Shown here one piece after another: positions 25,319-33,211 of a stretch of 64,000 nucleotides of DNA. The number at the start of each line of letters is the position of its first letter. Within the stretch, counting starts at the first letter, position 1. The position numbers were made by a program, and so were the translations under genes. The DNA is from JAEUMY01 sp031394355 (GTDB taxonomy: Bacteria; Pseudomonadota; Gammaproteobacteria; Burkholderiales; Usitatibacteraceae). The notes beneath the pieces are model-generated. The model did not search any database and was not told the DNA's origin. It was given only the letters and a program-made list of their open reading frames with translations. Location: NCBI GenBank assembly GCA_031394355.1, contig JANNSU010000059.1, positions 124,001 to 188,000 of the forward strand, given 5' to 3'.

Positions 25319-25878
25319 CGAACCAATGCTTTTTGCGGGATCTGAACGTCAGGCAGAAACACCTCCGTCACCAGCAGCGGCCGACCTTGTTTCACGAACA
25401 CGCTCCGCCGCGCCCACAGCGTCTTGGCGGTATGTGGTGCAACGACCAGCGTGCGCCGGAACAGCGGGTGCCGCGCGTCGATGCGGTGATACTCCATCGG
25501 CAGCCGCGCTACGGTCGGATCATTGAACAGCATCTCGGCCAGCGGCCGTGAGCCCAGGCGAGAAAGACCACGCCACACGCCACGCACATCTCGCCGTGCC
25601 ACGATGCTGTGCGCGAAGACCAGGGGCGTCCAGCCGCTCATCAGCAGCACTTCGCGCACCACGGCGAGCTCGCTCTGCCTGAAGTCCATGTGACGGCGTT
25701 CATCGGTGTGCGGCACCTGCAGCGATTGACCCAGCCGTTTCAAATTGAACGCAGGAAAGTGTGCCTTGATCCGGGATGTGAGCGATCCGCGATCCGCGAG
25801 CCAGCGGTGCAGGGGATGCGGATACGACGGCGGCTTGTCGCGCCAGGCGTCGATTCGCGTGAGCTTGATGGTTCTCAT
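25315..25878 (-). CDS. ubiC: Chorismate pyruvate-lyase
   Basis: Cytoplasmic enzyme of 187 aa, the usual UbiC length. It converts chorismate to 4-hydroxybenzoate, the first step of ubiquinone synthesis. UbiC-type blocks are visible: WLADRGSLTSRIK near the N-terminus, VREVLLMSGWTPLVFAHS in the middle and ARRSVFVKQGRPLLVTEVFLP near the end, where the glutamate of TEVFLP corresponds to the conserved product-binding acid. It overlaps recG by 4 bp and is probably cotranscribed with it. Confidence 0.93.
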   Translation of the reverse strand: MRTIKLTRIDAWRDKPPSYPHPLHRWLADRGSLTSRIKAHFPAFNLKRLGQSLQVPHTDERRHMDFRQSELAVVREVLLMSGWTPLVFAHSIVARRDVRGVWRGLSRLGSRPLAEMLFNDPTVARLPMEYHRIDARHPLFRRTLVVAPHTAKTLWARRSVFVKQGRPLLVTEVFLPDVQIPQKALVR

Positions 25879-27980
25879 ACTTTGAGGAAGTGGGTTCGTC
25901 CGCCCAGCCAGCGATCCATATGCGCGGCCACGGCGTGACTATTCTCGCCGATGAGGCGGGCGGCCACATCCCGGGCTGCTTCAACCAGCGCGGCGTCCTT
26001 CTCGATATCGGCAAAGCGCAGCATCGGCACGCCGCTCTGGCGGGCGCCGAGAAACTCGCCGGGGCCGCGCAACTGCAGGTCTGCCCGCGCGATCTCGAAG
26101 CCGTCGGTGTTCTCGAAAATCACCTTGAGACGTGCACGCGCAGTCTCCGACAGAGGCCCCTGATACATGAGGATGCAGGTGGACTTTGCGGCGCCACGCC
26201 CCACGCGTCCGCGCAGCTGATGCATTTGTGCAAGGCCCATGCGCTCCGCGTTCTCGATGACCATGAGCGAGGCATTGGCCACGTCCACACCGACTTCGAT
26301 CACGGTGGTGGCGACGAGCAGTTGCACGTCGCCCGCTTGGAAGGCGTGCATCACGGCAGCCTTCTCGGCAGGCTTCAGGCGGCCGTGCACCAGACCTACT
26401 TTCAGCTCGGGAAAATCGGCCTGCACTTCTTCAAAGGTCTGCATTGCCGTCTGCAATTGCAGCTTCTCGCTTTCCTCGATGAGTGGGCAGACCCAGTAGG
26501 CTTGCGCGCCTTCGCTGCACGCGGCGCGTACACGCGCCAGCACTTCATCGCGGCGCACGTCAGCGACCAGCTTGGTGACAATGGGCGTGCGGCCGGGTGG
26601 CAGCTCGTCGATGACAGACACGTCGAGATCGGCGAAGTAGCTCATGGAGAGCGTGCGCGGGATGGGGGTGGCCGACATCATGAGCTGGTGCGCCTCGACC
26701 TTGGCCTTCTGCCGCAACGCGAGCCGCTGCCCGACACCAAAGCGATGCTGCTCATCGATGATGGCGAGGCCCAGCTTCTTGAAGGTCACGTCATCCTGAA
26801 ACAGCGCATGGGTGCCGATGGCAAGTTGCGCAGTGCCAGTCTCGATGGCCTCGGCTGATGCAGCGCGCTCCTTTTTCTTCTGACTGCCGGTGAGCCACGC
26901 CACGCTGATGCCCAGCGGCTCCAGCAGCTTCGCAATCTTGGTGAAGTGTTGCTCCGCCAGAATTTCCGTCGGTGCCATGAGTGCCACCTGATAGCCGTTC
27001 TCGATGGCCTGCAGCGCGGCCAGTGCGGCGACGATGGTCTTGCCCGAGCCGACATCGCCTTGGAGCAGGCGCTGCATGGGATGCGGCTGCGCGAGATCCT
27101 GCGCAATCTCGGCCAGCGAGCGATGCTGGGCTTTGGTGAGCGCGAAGGGCAGTGACTTCAGGAGCTTCGGCTGCAACGACTTGCCTGGCTTCAAGACCGG
27201 CGCCTTCTTCTCGCGCCGCGTGTTGTGGGCAATGCGCATGGCGAGCTGCTGGGCGAGCAGTTCGTCGAACTTGAGGCGGGTCCATGCCGGATGCGTGCGC
27301 TCTGCAAGCTGGATGAGCACGGCGTCTGGCGGCGGATGATGCAGCGTCTTCACGCTGGCAGCAAAGGCACCGAGGCGAAGCGGCTTCAGCACTTCGGGCG
27401 GCAGCGTGTCGGCGAGACTGCCATTCGTGTCAGCCCGCTTCAACGCGCGCTCGATGAGCGATCGCAGCTGATATTGGCCGAGGCCTGCCGTCGTGGGATA
27501 CACCGGCGTCAGCGCCTCCGGCACAGGGGTGGCCTCACTCACGATCTTGTAGCGCGGGTGCACCATCTCCGCGCCGAAGAAACCGGGCCTCACCTCGCCG
27601 AATAGTCGCAGGCGGCGGCCGGGTGCCATCTGTTTGGTCTGGCTACCGTAGAAATTGAGAAAGCGCAGCACGACGTCCTCACCGCTCGCGACCTCCGTGC
27701 ACTTCACCACGAGTTGCCGGCGTGGGCGATACATCACGTCGCAGCTTTGTACCTCGACATCGAACTGTCCGGGAATACCCGGCAGCGCATCGCGAATATT
27801 CGCAACGCGGGTTTCATCTTCGTAGCGTAGAGGCAGGTGCAGGATCAGGTCGGATTCGCGTGCGATGCCGAGGCGGGCCAGCTTGTCGGCGACGGCGGGC
27901 GTGGCGAAGGAGACCGCCGTCGCCGTTGGGGCTGGCGGCGCCGGTTTTGTTTTCTTTTTTGTGACGGACACGGTGGGCAC
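25875..27980 (-). CDS. recG: ATP-dependent DNA helicase RecG
   Basis: Helicase of 701 aa that reverses stalled replication forks. An N-terminal wedge/OB-fold domain (about 40-250) precedes two RecA-like domains: Walker A GDVGSGKT, DEQH box (IDEQHRFGV), SATPIPRTL (motif III) and QLRGRVGRG (motif VI). The start MPTVSVTKKK adds a short basic tail before the conserved part. ubiC follows with a 4-bp overlap. Codons ANIRD are read from an iterated palindrome in the wedge domain. Confidence 0.97.
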   Translation of the reverse strand: MPTVSVTKKKTKPAPPAPTATAVSFATPAVADKLARLGIARESDLILHLPLRYEDETRVANIRDALPGIPGQFDVEVQSCDVMYRPRRQLVVKCTEVASGEDVVLRFLNFYGSQTKQMAPGRRLRLFGEVRPGFFGAEMVHPRYKIVSEATPVPEALTPVYPTTAGLGQYQLRSLIERALKRADTNGSLADTLPPEVLKPLRLGAFAASVKTLHHPPPDAVLIQLAERTHPAWTRLKFDELLAQQLAMRIAHNTRREKKAPVLKPGKSLQPKLLKSLPFALTKAQHRSLAEIAQDLAQPHPMQRLLQGDVGSGKTIVAALAALQAIENGYQVALMAPTEILAEQHFTKIAKLLEPLGISVAWLTGSQKKKERAASAEAIETGTAQLAIGTHALFQDDVTFKKLGLAIIDEQHRFGVGQRLALRQKAKVEAHQLMMSATPIPRTLSMSYFADLDVSVIDELPPGRTPIVTKLVADVRRDEVLARVRAACSEGAQAYWVCPLIEESEKLQLQTAMQTFEEVQADFPELKVGLVHGRLKPAEKAAVMHAFQAGDVQLLVATTVIEVGVDVANASLMVIENAERMGLAQMHQLRGRVGRGAAKSTCILMYQGPLSETARARLKVIFENTDGFEIARADLQLRGPGEFLGARQSGVPMLRFADIEKDAALVEAARDVAARLIGENSHAVAAHMDRWLGGRTHFLKV
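27792..27803. repeat. Iterated palindrome copy 14 (exact)
   Basis: Exact. Inside recG, read as A-N-I-R. Confidence 0.92.
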
Positions 27981-28020
27981 GATGCAAATCTATCACCGAT
28001 GCCCGGGAATTCCCGTTGGC

Positions 28021-28419
28021 TCAGCCGCCTGTGGCGGTGTCTTGCAACACCATGATTCCATCCATCTCCACTTGTGCGCCGCGCGGCAGCGCAGCAACGC
28101 CGATGGCAGCACGCGCCGGATAGGGTGCCTGGAAGTACGTCGCCATGATCTCGTTCACCTTGGCGAAGTGCGACAGGTCAGTGAGGAAAATGTTGAGCTT
28201 CACGATGTCATTCAGCGTGCCGCCCGATGCCAGAGCGACGGCAGAGAGGTTATCGAACACCTGACGAATTTGATTTTCCATGCCCTCGACAAGCTGCATG
28301 CTGGCCGGGTCCAGCGGAATCTGGCCGGACAGATAGACGGTATCGCCAACCTTGACGGCTTGCGAGTAGGTGCCGATCGCGGCGGGGGCGTTGGGGGAGG
28401 TGATGATCTCGCGGGTCAT
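28021..28419 (-). CDS. ridA: RidA family enamine/imine deaminase
   Basis: Protein of 132 aa with the full RidA signature: SPNAPAAIGTYSQAV at the N-terminus, VYLSGQIPLDP, and the C-terminal ARAAIGVAALPRGAQVEMDG with the substrate-binding Arg. It hydrolyses reactive 2-aminoacrylate-type imines made by PLP enzymes and works as a trimer in the cytoplasm. I set the start at MTREIITSP (28419); the longer frame overlaps the glycosyltransferase gene. Next to recG on the same strand (40-bp gap). Confidence 0.93.
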   Translation of the reverse strand: MTREIITSPNAPAAIGTYSQAVKVGDTVYLSGQIPLDPASMQLVEGMENQIRQVFDNLSAVALASGGTLNDIVKLNIFLTDLSHFAKVNEIMATYFQAPYPARAAIGVAALPRGAQVEMDGIMVLQDTATGG

Positions 28420-28432
28420 GGCGGTGTGCGGG

Positions 28433-29644
28433 TCAGGTTGAAGAGGCGGTGGTCGATGGATCGCTGATGCGAAGCGGCGGCAGGGGATTCTCGCCTGGCC
28501 TGCGCACACGGATCACTTCGAGGAAGAAAGAGGCCAGCAATATTTCACCGGCCAGGGTCAGCGCCGTGACGGCAGGCACCACCTTGCGCATGGTCACGCG
28601 CGGGTCCAGCGCAGAAAACTCGGTGGCTGACCACGTGCTGACAGCCTGATAGGTGAGCAGGACACCGAGCCCGAACAGGACCAGCGCAAAAATGAGGCCT
28701 GCTTCAAGGCTCACCTTCTGCATCACTTTCTCGAAGGCCGGGTCAGCAGGCAGCCAGCCGGAGCGGATGCCGAGCTGCTTGGTGAATACGGCGAAGAGCG
28801 CCATTTGCGCGCCGAGCACGGTTGCTGCACCCGCATAGGCCAACGAATGGATATCCAGACCGTAGCGGCCGATCATCACGCCCTGCTGGCTGATCATGGC
28901 CAACCCCAGCGCGCCCAGGAAGAGCAGTGCCAGGCCGGGCAGCAGGAACAACCAGCGCGGGCTGTAGAGCAGCAGAAACTTGAGATGTCGCCAGCCGTCG
29001 CGCCAGGTACGCAGGTGCGGCGGGCGAGATCGACCGTCCGGCCACAGGGTCAGCGGTACCTCGGCGAAGCGGAGCCCATTCAGTGAGGCCTTCACGATCA
29101 TCTCGCTGGCGAACTCCATGCCGGGCGTTTCCAGCTTGATGCGTTGAATGGCGTCCTTGCGGAAGGCGCGCATGCCGCAGTGGAAATCACCCACGGGTGC
29201 CTTGAAGAACAGGCGGCCGAGGAAGCTCAGAACCGGATTGCCAAGATATCTGTGCAGGAAGGGCATGGCGCCCGGCTTGATTTCGCCCTTGAAGCGGTTG
29301 CCCATGACGAGGTCGTGACCTTCCTGCACTTTCGTGACCAGGGGATCAAAGGCAGTCCAGTCATACGAGTCGTCCGAATCACCCATGACGATGATCTCGC
29401 CGCGTGCTGTCTCGATGCCGGCCATGAGTGCTGCGCCATAGCCCTTCATGGGTTGGTGCACGACACGCGCGCCATGCTTCAGGGCGAGCTCGATGGAACC
29501 GTCAGTGGAGCCGTTGTCCGCGACCAGAACCTCGCCCGGCACGCCCATGCGGCGGATGCACTCGTGCGCCTTGGCCACACAGGTCGCGATGGTCTCGGCC
29601 TCGTTGAGGCAGGGCATGAGGGCAGTGACGACCAGTTTGTCCAT
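28433..29644 (-). CDS. Family 2 glycosyltransferase with C-terminal membrane domain
   Basis: Protein of 403 aa. A GT-A domain (about 1-235) starts TALMPCLNEAETI and holds the nucleotide-sugar metal motif in MGDSDDSYD and a PVGDFHCGMRAF acceptor loop. About four membrane helices follow (250-385). This layout is that of polyprenyl-phosphate glycosyltransferases (DPM1/GtrB-like). The start at 29644 removes a 49-residue extension unlike the family. The gene is divergent from the methyltransferases at 29769 and is probably part of the same glycan-modification locus. Confidence 0.87.
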   Translation of the reverse strand: MDKLVVTALMPCLNEAETIATCVAKAHECIRRMGVPGEVLVADNGSTDGSIELALKHGARVVHQPMKGYGAALMAGIETARGEIIVMGDSDDSYDWTAFDPLVTKVQEGHDLVMGNRFKGEIKPGAMPFLHRYLGNPVLSFLGRLFFKAPVGDFHCGMRAFRKDAIQRIKLETPGMEFASEMIVKASLNGLRFAEVPLTLWPDGRSRPPHLRTWRDGWRHLKFLLLYSPRWLFLLPGLALLFLGALGLAMISQQGVMIGRYGLDIHSLAYAGAATVLGAQMALFAVFTKQLGIRSGWLPADPAFEKVMQKVSLEAGLIFALVLFGLGVLLTYQAVSTWSATEFSALDPRVTMRKVVPAVTALTLAGEILLASFFLEVIRVRRPGENPLPPLRISDPSTTASST

Positions 29645-29768
29645 GGGATCCGGGGGAAAGTGGCGCGAATTGGTGTTGAGTCGGGCGCGAGGGGCGGGGC
29701 GGCTTGTATGATAACAACTGTGCACACTCCCATCCCCAACCGAATTGTCATCGTAAACAGGCCCGGGC

Positions 29769-30500
29769 ATGCAACTTGATTCGAACCACATGCCGGCCTA
29801 CACGCCGATGGAGAAGCTCGCCGTGCCGCGGCCGGTGGACCGCATCTCCTATCTCGCCGTTGCGGTGAAGGGAAAGCGCGTACTCGATCTCGGGGCCATG
29901 GACGAGACGGCATTTCGCGCCAAGCGCGGAACGGGGACATGGCTGCATGAAGAGCTGGCAAAGTCCGCGCAGGAGGTTGTTGGCGTAGACGCTTCGCCGG
30001 AAGTGCCTGTCGAGGGACTCGTGACCGGCCCGAATTCGAAGATCATCCGGGGCGACATCACCCGACTGGGCACACTGCTGCCTTCGCTGGGATACGCGCC
30101 AGAGGTGGTAGTGGCCGGAGAGTTGATCGAACATCTGGAGAATCCGCTGGAGTTTCTGCGCGGGCTTGCACAAGTCGAATCGCTTTTCGGAAAGCGGCTG
30201 CTGTTAAGTACGCCCAACGCCTCGGCATTGCATAACGGGCTTGTCGGCATGCTGTCCCGCGAATCCACGCACCACGACCATCTCTGCATCCTGTCCTACA
30301 AGACGCTTTGTACGCTCTGCCATCGTGCCGGGTTCAAGCGCTGGGAGATTGTTCCTTACTACTCCCGGTTCACCGAGATGAAGGCGCGCAACCCTGGTCT
30401 CGGTGGCGGGCTCGTCTCGCTGGGCGAGGCGGGCATCAATGCCGGGGAGTGGCTGTGTCCGCTCCTCAGCTTTGGCTATGTCGTGTCGATTGATGTCTGA
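29769..30500 (+). CDS. SAM-dependent methyltransferase (class I)
   Basis: Protein of 243 aa with a Rossmann methyltransferase core: RVLDLGAMDE (motif I), VVGVDASPE (motif II acid) and VVVAGELIEHL (motif IV). It resembles methyltransferases found in surface-polysaccharide clusters, but the substrate is unknown. It begins a rightward run with a second methyltransferase (31 bp on) and an SMR-type membrane protein, and is divergent from the glycosyltransferase. Confidence 0.8.
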   Translation: MQLDSNHMPAYTPMEKLAVPRPVDRISYLAVAVKGKRVLDLGAMDETAFRAKRGTGTWLHEELAKSAQEVVGVDASPEVPVEGLVTGPNSKIIRGDITRLGTLLPSLGYAPEVVVAGELIEHLENPLEFLRGLAQVESLFGKRLLLSTPNASALHNGLVGMLSRESTHHDHLCILSYKTLCTLCHRAGFKRWEIVPYYSRFTEMKARNPGLGGGLVSLGEAGINAGEWLCPLLSFGYVVSIDV

Positions 30501-30530
30501 GCTGACTGCCGCCGCAGAGGGCATGCCGCC

Positions 30531-31175
30531 ATGGCGCTAGGTGCCAGGATTCGCGCCCTGCTCGGAGACCGGCGCGCGCGCCAGGTGGGCGCGCTCTATC
30601 GGGCCGTGTTTGCGGACATGGAGGAAGAGGCGCTGATGCTTGCCGAAAACGTGCCGCGCAATGCGCATGTGCTGGATATAGGCGGCGGCGATGGCGTCCC
30701 GCTTAATGGCTTGCTTGGAAAGCGGCCGGATGTCACGGCAGTGAGCATCGACCCTGCACCGATCGTGGGGCAATGGATCGACGCTCGTCACGCCGACCGG
30801 GTGACCTGTCTTCCGCGTACCACGCTGGATGAATTCCTGGCATCCGACAGGCCCAGGCCGGATGTGGCCCTGTTGTGCGATGTCATGCACCACATCCCGG
30901 AAAGCGTGCGGCCCGGTTTCGTCGCATCGATTGCCAGGCTTGCGGAGTCAGCACCCGGCCTGAAGCTGATCGTGAAGGATGTCGAGCCAGGGTATCCGCG
31001 TGCCGTTCTGGGCTACTGGGCAGATCTTTACATCACCGGCGACACAGCGGTGAAACCCATCGGGCGGGCTGCGCTGAGAGAATTGCTCGGCTCAGCACTG
31101 CCTGACTTCCGTTGTACCGAAACCAGACTTTTTGAGCGCGACAGCCCCAACTACGCGCTCCTGTTCGAAAGGTGA
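30531..31175 (+). CDS. SAM-dependent methyltransferase (class I)
   Basis: Protein of 214 aa with VLDIGGGDGVPL (motif I), AVSIDPAPI (motif II) and ALLCDVMHHIPE (motif IV). The C-terminal part (GYPRAVLGYWADLYITGD) may bind the acceptor. Different family from the preceding methyltransferase, so two different methyl transfers are likely. It is followed after 4 bases by the SMR-like gene, indicating one transcript. Substrate unknown. Confidence 0.8.
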   Translation: MALGARIRALLGDRRARQVGALYRAVFADMEEEALMLAENVPRNAHVLDIGGGDGVPLNGLLGKRPDVTAVSIDPAPIVGQWIDARHADRVTCLPRTTLDEFLASDRPRPDVALLCDVMHHIPESVRPGFVASIARLAESAPGLKLIVKDVEPGYPRAVLGYWADLYITGDTAVKPIGRAALRELLGSALPDFRCTETRLFERDSPNYALLFER

Positions 31176-31179
31176 ATGG

Positions 31180-31554
31180 ATGTTTACCAAGACACTGATT
31201 GTGCTCATCACCGTGAATGCTGCACTGAGCCAGCTCGTGCTGAAGCGGGCCACAACAGAGATCGGCACGCCCCAGGCATCCCTGTCTGCCATCGGACACT
31301 TCCTGCTGGCTGCAGCCCAGTCACCATGGGTCTATGCAGCGGTCACCATGCAGATACTGGGCTTCGCAGCATGGATGGTTTTGATCTCTCGAGAGAAGCT
31401 CGGTGTGGCCACGGCCAGTGTAGGTGCCGGGTTCTATCTGCTGATGGCGTTTTTTGCCTGGCTGGTTTACGGTGAAACGCTCACCCTGCTCCAGTGGGCA
31501 GGCATCCTGTTCGTCACCATTGGTGTGGTGTGCATCTCGTGGAGCAGCTTCTGA
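31180..31554 (+). CDS. SMR/EamA-type small membrane transporter
   Basis: Four-helix membrane protein of 124 aa (helices about 3-20, 37-55, 60-78, 98-120). The final segment GETLTLLQWAGILFVTIGVV resembles SMR and half-EamA proteins. In glycan clusters such small proteins can act as flippases for polyprenyl-linked sugars (ArnE/ArnF type); that role is inferred from the neighbours here. The start at 31180 is 4 bases after the previous stop. Confidence 0.8.
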   Translation: MFTKTLIVLITVNAALSQLVLKRATTEIGTPQASLSAIGHFLLAAAQSPWVYAAVTMQILGFAAWMVLISREKLGVATASVGAGFYLLMAFFAWLVYGETLTLLQWAGILFVTIGVVCISWSSF

Positions 31555-31556
31555 GG

Positions 31557-32351
31557 CTAGCTGCGATTGGCGGTGTAGCTGTGCCGGTAAGCTGTCATCA
31601 GCAGCGTGGCAATGGTTCGGGGCCAGAATCGTTCGAGCATCTGCAGGTCTTCGTGTTCGCGAACCCGGCTCGCGATGGTTGCGCTGGTTTCACTGTCCGC
31701 ATGGATGCCCTTTGAAACCAGCGCTTCCCTGATGTAGAGGAATGCGCCGGGCATATCGGCCATGCGTGTCCACGCATCCCAGTCGAGGTTGGTGCGGAAT
31801 CCGTCGGAAAACCGGAAGTCGGGTACCTGGCCGCGATCAAAAGTTGCCGACGGACAGCAGACCGGATTCCCCAATGCCAACAGCCGGCGTTTGGCCATCC
31901 GGCCATGAATGACATCCCCGCCAACGAAAGCGAGTTCCGAGAGTACCGACTTGACGCGCATGTTGAGATTGGGCGGCCTCGGCCCCGCTGGCGCATGTTC
32001 CCGATAGCGGGTGAACGCGAGAATGGCGGCAGGCTCCCGCATGAAGGCGGAACGTGTCTGCGCCCGAAACGAGGGCGAGTAGGTGTCATCCTGATGCGCC
32101 ACCGTGACATAGCGCGCATCTGTCGCCGTCAACGCGAAATTCCAGTCTGATGCAATGCCGGGCGGCTGGTTGCTGACAATAAGCGGCACACCCAGATGTT
32201 TGGTCAGGGCATGGAGCTCGTCATGGGGTGTTGATGTGGTGACCACAACACGGCTGCCCGGTTCGTCCTGCGAGAGCAGCGAGGCGAGGCAGGCCGCAAG
32301 CCATGGCGATGGGCCGAAGGCGGGCACACAGAATGCGTGGTCGAACGACAT
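31557..32351 (-). CDS. Family 2 glycosyltransferase
   Basis: Soluble protein of 264 aa. A GT-A fold is suggested by DHAFCVPAFGPSPWL at the start, the VTVAHQDDTYSP metal-binding region and the later NLDWDAWTRM acceptor part. No membrane helices. Start at 32351 (MSFDHAFCV); the upstream extension to 32522 lies in the gap or next gene. It ends 2 bases from the end of the SMR gene, convergent, and follows the TylF-like gene on the same strand. Sugar unknown. Confidence 0.8.
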   Translation of the reverse strand: MSFDHAFCVPAFGPSPWLAACLASLLSQDEPGSRVVVTTSTPHDELHALTKHLGVPLIVSNQPPGIASDWNFALTATDARYVTVAHQDDTYSPSFRAQTRSAFMREPAAILAFTRYREHAPAGPRPPNLNMRVKSVLSELAFVGGDVIHGRMAKRRLLALGNPVCCPSATFDRGQVPDFRFSDGFRTNLDWDAWTRMADMPGAFLYIREALVSKGIHADSETSATIASRVREHEDLQMLERFWPRTIATLLMTAYRHSYTANRS

Positions 32352-32403
32352 GGGGCAGGGTCGGCTGACGGGTTCGTTGATTCGTACCGAATCCGTAGAG
32401 CGC

Positions 32404-33180
32404 TCAGCGTGGCGGGCGCAGCAGCAGACCCTGCCCCGTCGGCAGCGAGCAGATTGCCACGTCATGCCGAGCCGCGAATTCATCCATGGCAAGTTTCTGC
32501 GCCCCAAAGCCGAAGTAGGCATAGTCGTCCAGCAGCACTACGGCACCATCGGAAAGCAGATCCCAGAAGTGGGTCAGTGCTGCGACCTCGGGTGGTGCAC
32601 AGTTCATGTCGATGTGCAGATAAGCGATGCGTTTGCTCTGCACTTCAGCAAGCGTATCCGGAATGGCACCTTGCACGATGCGGACGTTTTTCCATTCGCT
32701 GAAGTTCGCCCGCACACTCTCCACACCACTCACATAAAAGTTGCTGCGAAGGGACTCCGTGTTCTTGTCTAGCGCGCCTGCATTCACTTCGGCTGCGGAT
32801 ACCTGTCTCGGGTCCAGCCCGGCAAAGGTATCCAGGAGATAGAACTGCCTTCCTGTCTGGTCCCAGTCGAGGTCGTGCATGATCGCGCTGCTGAGGAAGC
32901 CGTGATTGACGCCGCACTCCACAAAGTCACCGTGAATGCGAGCGGCCGTCCTCGCTGCCCAGAGGCCAACGTGGATGCGCCACTGCCAATGATAGATATC
33001 CTCTCCGCCGATCGCCTCTACGCCGCGGGCGTAGGCTCTCGCAAAGCGGCTGTCCTGCATGAAGCTGTGGTCGTGGACACTGATCAGCCCATCGCGTGCA
33101 TACACGCCCGGAACCAGTGCCCTTGCTGCGGCATAGCCTGAATTGGCAATCAACCGGAGGAATCGCTGCTTGATGCTCAT
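32404..33180 (-). CDS. TylF/macrocin O-methyltransferase-like protein
   Basis: Protein of 258 aa. Core features of the TylF-type methyltransferases are GDFVECGVNHGFLS (SAM site), FYLLDTFAGLDP, AYLHIDMNCAPPE and VVLLDDYAYFG (metal-binding acids near the end). These enzymes O-methylate sugars. Together with two glycosyltransferases and two other methyltransferases it points to synthesis of a methylated surface glycan. Starts 31 bp after the (p)ppGpp synthetase gene on the same strand. Confidence 0.85.
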   Translation of the reverse strand: MSIKQRFLRLIANSGYAAARALVPGVYARDGLISVHDHSFMQDSRFARAYARGVEAIGGEDIYHWQWRIHVGLWAARTAARIHGDFVECGVNHGFLSSAIMHDLDWDQTGRQFYLLDTFAGLDPRQVSAAEVNAGALDKNTESLRSNFYVSGVESVRANFSEWKNVRIVQGAIPDTLAEVQSKRIAYLHIDMNCAPPEVAALTHFWDLLSDGAVVLLDDYAYFGFGAQKLAMDEFAARHDVAICSLPTGQGLLLRPPR

Positions 33181-33211
33181 GGCGGTGTGACGAGCGCGTC
33201 TCGTATGTCGG

